Positions 1 through 6,189 of a stretch of 6,189 nt of DNA are shown here, piece by piece. The translations under genes and the position numbers were made by a program. The stretch is from JBBQXK01 sp038251625 (GTDB lineage: Bacteria > Pseudomonadota > Alphaproteobacteria > Rhodobacterales > Rhodobacteraceae): assembly GCA_038251625.1 (NCBI GenBank), contig JBBSBE010000189.1, positions 1 through 6,189 on the forward strand, written 5' to 3'. Within the stretch, counting starts at the first letter, position 1; each line of letters begins with the position of its first letter. The notes below the pieces were generated by a model. The model was given only the letters and a program-made list of their open reading frames with translations, was not told where the DNA came from and made no database searches.

Positions 1-308
1 CAGGAACAGCGTCTCGCCCCAGCCGGAATGGCCGAAAACCACATCGGGCACATAGCCCTGCCGCCGCCAGTTGCGCGCGGCACGCGCCGCGCTGACGCCG
101 CGATCCGACATCTGCGTGTAGTTGCGGCCCAACCGCGTGGCGGCTGCGCTGACCGGCGGCGCCTCATGGCGGTATTTCGTCACCGGCACGGGCGAGGGGC
201 GGGTGTTGGCGGCATCCGTCAGCGCGCGCACATCATGCCCCCGCGCGGCCAGCGCCGGTGCCAGATGGGGAAACTGGCCCGGAAAGTTCTGATGCACGAA
301 CAGGATCT

Positions 309-312
<4 letters not shown>
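1..312 (-). CDS. GT4-type glycosyltransferase, N-terminal part (runs off the left edge)
   Basis: The visible 104 codons encode the start of a GT-B fold glycosyltransferase that would transfer a sugar from an activated donor in the cytoplasm; donor and acceptor are unknown. The protein begins (M)KILFVHQNFPGQFPHLAPA, a beta-strand followed by the HQNFPGQF loop and then LAARGHDV. This is the classic first strand-loop-helix of GT4 N-terminal domains, and the HQNFPGQF wording recalls the Glyco_trans_4_3 subgroup. A further segment around residues 88-102 (VPDVVFGHSGWGETL) fits the next strand and the G-rich loop. The donor-binding C-terminal domain lies outside the window. The start is TTG at 312-310, overlapping the yejF stop in the sequence TTGA. 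A GGAGAGG ribosome binding site at 317-323 supports it, and no better in-frame start fits the fold. The overlap implies co-translation with yejF. The family call is fairly safe; the specific role is unknown. Confidence 0.85.
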
Positions 313-1912
<1,600 letters not shown>

Positions 1913-1916
<4 letters not shown>

Positions 1917-3016
1917 TGGAACGTCTTTCGCGGGTCGAACGCGTCGCGCACGCCTTCGAAGATGAAGACCATGAGGCTGAGCATGATCGCGAAGGCGAAG
2001 AAGGCGGTGAAGCCAAGCCAGGGGGCCTGAAGGTTCTGCTTGGCCTGCAAGGTAAGCTCGCCCAGCGACGGGGCAGAGGAGGGCAGGCCGAAGCCAAGGA
2101 AATCAAGCGCCGCCAGCGATCCGATCGTGCCGGTGATCAGGAAGGGCAGCAGTGTCAGCGTGGCGACCATCGCATTGGGCAACACATGGCGGAACATGAT
2201 GATCGTGTCCGCGACGCCGAGCGCACGGGCGGCGCGCACATATTCGAAATTGCGCGCCCGCAGGAATTCGGCACGCACAACGCCGATCAGAGACGTCCAG
2301 CCAAAGAGGACCATGAGCCCCACGAGAAGCCAGAAGTTCATCTGCCAGATCGCCGCCACGATGATGATGACGTAAAGCGAGGGGGTCGAGCCCCAAAGCT
2401 CGATCACGCGCTGGAATATAAGGTCTGTCAGACCGCCGAAATAGCCCTGCACTGCCCCCGCCGCGATCCCGATGACCGAGGTGCAGAACGTCACGATCAG
2501 CGCAAAGGCAACCGAGAGGCGGAAACCGTAGATCACCCGCGCCAGCACATCGCGCGCGGTATCGTCGGTGCCAAGCCAGTGGGTGGCATCGGGCGGAGAG
2601 GGGGCAGCGCGGCCGATATCATTGATCGTGGTATAGCTGGACCGGATCGGGGGCCAGATCGCCCAGCCTTTCACCGCGCCATCCACCGCCTCGCCCGCGT
2701 CGATGCGCGCCACAACGCCGGCGGGATCGTCGAGGCATTCCTCTACCCCGCCCGCGCGGATCAGGCACTGCACCTCGGGGTCTTTGTATTTTGCCTCGGT
2801 GCGGAAATCGCCGCCGTAGTCGGCCTCTGAATAGAAGCTGAAGACCGGCATCCGCCATTCGCCGCGATAGCTGACCAAGAGGGGTTTGTCGTTGGCCAGA
2901 AGCTCGGCAAAGATCGACAGGCCGAAGAGGATGCTGAACAGAACCAGTGACCAGTAGGCGCGCTTGTTGGCACGGAAGTTGCGCCAGCGACGCTTGTTCA
3001 GGGGCGAGAGGCGCAT
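1913..3016 (-). CDS. yejE: YejE, ABC transporter inner-membrane permease
   Basis: This 367-residue permease pairs with YejB to form the import channel. It opens with a basic cytoplasmic segment (LNKRRWRNFRANKRAYW), then a membrane helix at about residues 21-40. A long periplasmic region to about 160 follows, then the BPD_transp_1 domain with helices near 166-190, 213-240, 283-303 and 335-355. The ATPase-contacting EAA loop is at 258-282 (YVRAARALGVAD, then RHVLPNAM), and LDFLGFGLP at 304-312 is typical of the family. The ANDKPLLV segment after helix 1 and the DAFDPRK C-terminus match what I recall of E. coli YejE. The protein is about 25 residues longer than that homologue (341). The extra length lies in the periplasmic region around residues 83-116 and carries Cys84 and Cys94. 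The ATG start is one base after the yejB stop (TGACATG). Only a weak G-rich stretch precedes it, so coupling to yejB is likely. Confidence 0.96.
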
Positions 3017-3017
3017 G

Positions 3018-4106
3018 TCAGCCCCGCCGCTCGAAATCGATGCGGGGATCGATCCAGATATACATCAGGTCCGACAGGATCCCCATCAGAAGGCCCATGA
3101 GGCCGAAGAAGAAGAGCGTGCCGAAAACCACTGGATAGTCGCGCGCGACCGCCGCCTCGAACCCAAGGCGGCCAAGGCCGTCGAGCGAAAAGATCGTCTC
3201 GATGATCAGGCTGCCGCCGAAGAAAACACTGACGAACACGGCCGGAAACGACGCGATCACGATCAGCATCGCGTTGCGGAAGACATGGCCGTAAAGCACC
3301 CGCCCCTCGGCCAGGCCCTTGGCGCGGGCGGTCATGACGTACTGCTTCTTGATCTCTTCCAGAAAGCTGTTCTTGGTCAGCAGCGTCAGCGTGGCGAAGG
3401 CAGATATCGTGGAGGCGATCACCGGCAGCGCGATGTGCCAGAAATAATCGACGATTTTCAGTGGCCAGCTCAGTTCCGCCCAGTTGTCAGACGTGAGGCC
3501 CCGCAGCGGGAACCACTGGAAGTAGGAACCGCCCGCAAAGAGCACCAGCAGAAGGATGGCAAAGAGAAAGCCGGGGATCGCGTAGCCAGTGATGATCGCG
3601 GCGCTTGTCCAGGTGTCGAAGGACGACCCGTCCCGCACCGCCTTGCGGATGCCGAGCGGGATCGACACGAGATAGGCGATGAGCGTTGACCACAGGCCAA
3701 GGCTGATCGAGACCGGCATCTTTTCCAGCACCAGATCGACCACGGAGATCGAGCGGAAGTAACTGGTGCCGAAGTCGAAGCGCACGTAGTTCCACATCAT
3801 GCCGAGGAAGCGTTCCAGCGGCGGCTTGTCGAAGCCGAATTCCTTTTCAAGCTGGGCAATGAATTCGGGTGGCAGGCCGCGCCCGCCAAGGTATTTGCTG
3901 GTGCTGTCGGTGCCTGCAGATTGCTGGGGAAAGGTGTCGCCCCCACCGGAAATGCCGGCGAACACGTCGCCCGACCCTTCCATCCGCGCGAGGATCTGTT
4001 CGACCGGGCCACCGGGCACGAACTGTGTCAGCACGAAGTTGATGACCATGATCCCGAAAATGGTCGGGATCACCAGCAAAAGCCGTCGCAGGATGTAGGC
4101 GCCCAA
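3018..4106 (-). CDS. yejB: YejB, ABC transporter inner-membrane permease
   Basis: This 362-residue permease is the partner of YejE and matches the usual YejB length (about 364). It begins MGAYILRRLLLVIPTIFGIM, the standard DppB/YejB start with helix 1 at about 9-29, followed by FVPGGPVEQ. A periplasmic region at about 30-130 includes a flexible Gly/Ser-rich stretch (44-77) and then GFDKPPLERF. The BPD_transp_1 domain has helices near 134-156, 167-192, 221-243, 280-304 and 327-350. The EAA loop is at about 250-280 (YVMTARAKGLAE, then HVFRNAM), and the C-terminus DPRIDFERRG is typical. The start is TTG at 4106-4104. An in-frame TAG (the yejA stop) lies seven codons upstream with no ATG, GTG or other TTG between, so this is the earliest possible start, and it matches the family N-terminus exactly. 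No close strong ribosome binding site is visible, only GGGA about ten bases upstream. It follows yejA by 18 bases. Confidence 0.96.
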   Translation of the reverse strand: MGAYILRRLLLVIPTIFGIMVINFVLTQFVPGGPVEQILARMEGSGDVFAGISGGGDTFPQQSAGTDSTSKYLGGRGLPPEFIAQLEKEFGFDKPPLERFLGMMWNYVRFDFGTSYFRSISVVDLVLEKMPVSISLGLWSTLIAYLVSIPLGIRKAVRDGSSFDTWTSAAIITGYAIPGFLFAILLLVLFAGGSYFQWFPLRGLTSDNWAELSWPLKIVDYFWHIALPVIASTISAFATLTLLTKNSFLEEIKKQYVMTARAKGLAEGRVLYGHVFRNAMLIVIASFPAVFVSVFFGGSLIIETIFSLDGLGRLGFEAAVARDYPVVFGTLFFFGLMGLLMGILSDLMYIWIDPRIDFERRG

Positions 4107-4124
4107 GGTGGTGGTGTCCCGTTC

Positions 4125-6035
4125 CTAGAAGGCCCCTGCGGCGCGCAGGCGGTCGGCTGCTTCTGCGTCATACCACCAGAAATCCATCTCGCCCACAGCC
4201 AGCGGCGGCAGGGGATCGGGGTGGCGGTAAAAATCGTAATAGGCCACCCAGGTTTTCGCGTTGTACCACAGCGGAATATCGAAGCCGACCGCGCGCAGCG
4301 CACGGTCAAGCGCGCGGACATTGACCTTGAGATCGGCCAGTTCCTTGGTGGCGATCACCTTGGTGATCAGCTTGTCGATGCCCGGATTGCGCAGCCGCAT
4401 CAGGTTGCGCGAGCTGTTGTCGGCGGTTTTGGACGCGAACCATTGCTCGAGCCCTGTCGAGGGTTCGAACCCCATGTCGAAGCCCTGGCTGGTCATATCG
4501 AAATCGCCCTTGCGGCGCCGTTCCACGTATTGCGACGTGTCGATGCGTTCCAGCGTTGCCTTCACGCCAAGCCCGCCGAGGTTTTCGATGAAAGGGTTGA
4601 TAACGCGGTCAAAAAGCGGGTTGAACTGCACGATGTTGAGGGTCAGCACCTCGCCCGCGGCGTTGCGGCGCACGCCGTCGGCACCGGTCGTCCATCCCGC
4701 CTCTTCCAACAGGGCGCTGGCCGCGCGGGTCACGCGGCGGGGTGGTCGGTTGGTGGCGGCATCGTGGGTTTCGGGAACCACGGCCTCGGCCGTCAGGATC
4801 GAGGGGTCGAGCAGGCCTTCATCCACCAAAGGCTTCAAGACCGCGATTTCCGCGTCCGACGGCACGCCGGTGGCGGCAAGATCGGTGTTGGGCCAGAATG
4901 AGACGGGCCGCTCGTAGAGCCCGTAGAAAAGCGCCTCGTTCGACCATTCGAAGTTGAACATCATCTCGATGGCCTTGCGTACCCGCGCATCCTGCCATTT
5001 CGGCCGGTCGAGATTGAAAACCCACGCGAGCCGCGTGCCGACATTGCCGTCGGGTATTTCCTCGCGCTTGGCCCAGCCGTTCTGCATCGCGCGGAAATCG
5101 TAGCCCGTGGCCCAGTCCTGCGCCGAGTTTTCGGTGCGGAACGTGTAGGCGCCCGCCTTGAACCCCTCGAACGCGGCGCTGCTGTCGGCGAAGTATTCGA
5201 CGCGGATACGATCAAAATTGTTGCGGCCCTTGTTGAAGGGAATGTCGTGGCCCCAGTAGCCGGGGTTGCGCTTGTAGATGACCTGCCGGTTGAAATCGAA
5301 GCTGTCGAGGACATAGGCGCCGGTCGAGAGGAAAGGCGCCTTCGACGCCTTGTCGAGCCGCGTTCCGGTCTTGTCGAACCACGTCTTTGAAAAGACGGGG
5401 GTGCCACCGGCAAACCCCACACGATCGCGCACGGGCGCGGTATCGGTGAAGCGGAAGGTGATGCGGTGGGGGCCGTCCACCTCGACGCTCTGGATGAAAT
5501 TCTCGACGATGGCGCGGTATTCCGGGATGCCTTGGGTCTGGAAGAGGTTGAAGCTGAAGGCCACATCATCCGCCGTCATTGGCGTGCCGTCCGCAAACGT
5601 CACATCGTCGCGCAGGTTGAAGGTGACGAAGCTGATGTCTTCGGGGTATTCCAGCGTGGTGCAGAGAAAACAGTAGCTGCCATAGGGATCGTCTGCGGTC
5701 GAAGCCAGGATGCTTTCGCTGCCGATGGTGTTGAGCGCGGCGGGTACGCCATCGCGGGCGTACTGGTTGAAGCTGTCAAAGCTGCCCTGCGCCCAGATCG
5801 AGATTTCGCCACCCTTGGGCGCATCGGGGTTCACATAGTCGAGGTGGGCCATATCGGCGGGATATTTCAGGGCGCCGAAGTTCGAAAAGCCGTAGGAGGT
5901 GGTGATCGTCTGGGCCGGTGCGGACAGTGCCGCCGCGATCAGGATCAGAAAGCCAAGGCCAAGCCCCGCGGACACGCGCCGTGCCGTACCCATCATCACC
6001 GTGTGCGCCTGCCCTGCCCGGTTCGATCGCTGCAT
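4125..6035 (-). CDS. yejA: YejA, periplasmic peptide-binding protein of the YejABEF importer
   Basis: This is an SBP_bac_5 (cluster C) solute-binding protein that captures the ligand in the periplasm for YejBE. The chosen start gives 636 residues. It has a basic N-region with RR at 19-20, a hydrophobic core (about 23-37) and a likely signal peptidase site near SAPAQ at 38-42. YejA hallmarks follow: HLDYVNPDAPKGGEIS near 64-79, NPGYWGHDIPFNKGRNNFDR near 257-276, AFEGFKAGAY near 288-297, RKAIEMMFNFEWSNEALFYG near 353-372, and a C-terminal WWYD motif near 620-623. E. coli YejA is about 604 residues. The mature part has only two cysteines, in a CFLC motif at 122-125. The ATG at 6035 is preferred because AGAGGGA sits six bases upstream. 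An in-frame ATG at 6077 would add 14 residues but has no ribosome binding site. ATGs at 5996 and 5993 would still leave a usable signal peptide. Function is confident; the ligand is not. Confidence 0.95.
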   Translation of the reverse strand: MQRSNRAGQAHTVMMGTARRVSAGLGLGFLILIAAALSAPAQTITTSYGFSNFGALKYPADMAHLDYVNPDAPKGGEISIWAQGSFDSFNQYARDGVPAALNTIGSESILASTADDPYGSYCFLCTTLEYPEDISFVTFNLRDDVTFADGTPMTADDVAFSFNLFQTQGIPEYRAIVENFIQSVEVDGPHRITFRFTDTAPVRDRVGFAGGTPVFSKTWFDKTGTRLDKASKAPFLSTGAYVLDSFDFNRQVIYKRNPGYWGHDIPFNKGRNNFDRIRVEYFADSSAAFEGFKAGAYTFRTENSAQDWATGYDFRAMQNGWAKREEIPDGNVGTRLAWVFNLDRPKWQDARVRKAIEMMFNFEWSNEALFYGLYERPVSFWPNTDLAATGVPSDAEIAVLKPLVDEGLLDPSILTAEAVVPETHDAATNRPPRRVTRAASALLEEAGWTTGADGVRRNAAGEVLTLNIVQFNPLFDRVINPFIENLGGLGVKATLERIDTSQYVERRRKGDFDMTSQGFDMGFEPSTGLEQWFASKTADNSSRNLMRLRNPGIDKLITKVIATKELADLKVNVRALDRALRAVGFDIPLWYNAKTWVAYYDFYRHPDPLPPLAVGEMDFWWYDAEAADRLRAAGAF

Positions 6036-6041
6036 CCCTGT

Positions 6042-6048
6042 TCCCTCT
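6042..6048 (-). promoter_or_regulatory. Ribosome binding site of yejA
   Basis: On the minus strand AGAGGGA lies six bases before the ATG at 6035-6033. It is the best Shine-Dalgarno match near any candidate yejA start, and it decides between this ATG and the ones at 6077 and 5996. Confidence 0.75.
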
Positions 6049-6075
6049 GACCGTTGCCCTGCCCATTCTATTGTC

Positions 6076-6105
6076 ATGCTAGGGCCGTTCGTGTCGATGC
6101 CTCAA
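6076..6105 (-). promoter_or_regulatory. Possible weak sigma-70-type promoter before yejA
   Basis: Read on the minus strand, TTGAGG (6105-6100, four of six matches to TTGACA) is followed after 18 bases by TAGCAT (6081-6076, four of six matches to TATAAT). Transcription would begin near 6065-6070, leaving a leader of about 30-35 bases before the preferred yejA start. The proposed -10 box overlaps the alternative ATG at 6077, so if the promoter is real that ATG would not be transcribed from it. In GC-rich alphaproteobacteria such matches arise easily by chance and the evidence is thin. Confidence 0.25.
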
Positions 6106-6137
6106 GCCGGGATTGCGCGAATGTGACCGGGGCCGTG

Positions 6138-6189
6138 TCAATCGTCGCGGTCGTGCCCGATCCAGCGGCGCACCAGTTCGCTTTCGATG
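6138..6189 (-). CDS. C-terminal tail of an unrecognised upstream gene
   Basis: The minus strand is open from the window edge to a TGA at 6140-6138 and reads IESELVRRWIGHDRDD, a charged, probably helical tail of 16 residues. Codon use (GAA, CTG, CGC, ATC, GAC) is like that of the yej genes, and it points the same way as the operon, so it is plausibly the end of a real gene. It is too short to name. The opposite strand is also open here, so the call is tentative. It ends about 100 bases before the preferred yejA start, and no obvious hairpin terminator lies between, so it could belong to the same transcript. Confidence 0.35.
   Translation of the reverse strand, partial: IESELVRRWIGHDRDD

Noticed and set aside
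4107..4124. Regulatory hairpin between yejA and yejB
   Set aside because: Binding-protein genes are often followed by an mRNA-stabilising stem-loop, but these 18 bases and their flanks show no convincing inverted repeat.
2964..4901. Long plus-strand open frames opposite yejE/yejB (2964-3689) and yejB/yejA (3921-4901)
   Set aside because: They are antisense shadows with Arg/Gly/Asp/His-rich low-quality translations, cutting across the boundaries of well-supported minus-strand genes.
6078..6137. Intrinsic terminator or operator palindrome upstream of yejA
   Set aside because: ACACGGCCC and ACGAACGGCCC are similar but in the same orientation, so they do not form a hairpin. No T-run follows any GC-rich stem on the minus strand.
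6135..6189. Possible plus-strand gene start (GTG at 6135) at the right edge
   Set aside because: The frame is open to the edge (VSIVAVVPDPAAHQF), but no ribosome binding site is evident and it exactly mirrors the minus-strand tail, whose codon use looks more like the operon. It is too short to settle.

Overview
The window is a tightly packed ABC-transporter operon of the YejABEF type, all on the minus strand, so it reads from right to left. It has high GC content, strong third-position G/C preference, almost no intergenic space and free use of GTG and TTG starts. The protein sequences are close to the Escherichia coli Yej proteins but have their own insertions and cysteines. Together this suggests an alphaproteobacterium, most likely from the Rhodobacterales (Rhodobacter/Roseobacter group). 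That assignment is an inference from sequence style, not from a marker gene.

Layout in the direction of transcription: (1) 6189-6138, the last 16 codons and stop of an unrecognised upstream gene. (2) 6137-6036, a roughly 100-base leader with one weak promoter-like sequence and a clear ribosome binding site. (3) yejA, 6035-4125, the periplasmic binding protein with a signal peptide. (4) yejB, 4106-3018, and yejE, 3016-1913, the two inner-membrane permeases. (5) yejF, 1916-309, an ATPase with two nucleotide-binding domains in one chain. (6) 312-1, the first 104 codons of a GT4-type glycosyltransferase, which runs off the left edge. Junctions are 18 bases (yejA/yejB), 1 base (yejB/yejE), a 4-base GTGA overlap (yejE/yejF) and a 4-base TTGA overlap (yejF/glycosyltransferase), which indicates a single coupled transcription unit.

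How they work together: YejA captures a peptide-like ligand in the periplasm and delivers it to the YejB-YejE channel, and YejF hydrolyses ATP to drive import. Yej systems in other bacteria take up oligopeptides and peptide antibiotics such as microcin C, and contribute to resistance to antimicrobial peptides. In Agrobacterium, YejBEF takes part in peptidoglycan-fragment recycling. Which substrate applies here cannot be read from the sequence.

This is essentially a conserved housekeeping locus; I see no mobile element, CRISPR array, RNA gene or evident new defence system. The points worth a second look are the glycosyltransferase translationally coupled to the transporter, a cysteine-containing insertion in the periplasmic loop of YejE, a CxxC motif (the only cysteines) in YejA, and the non-ATG starts.
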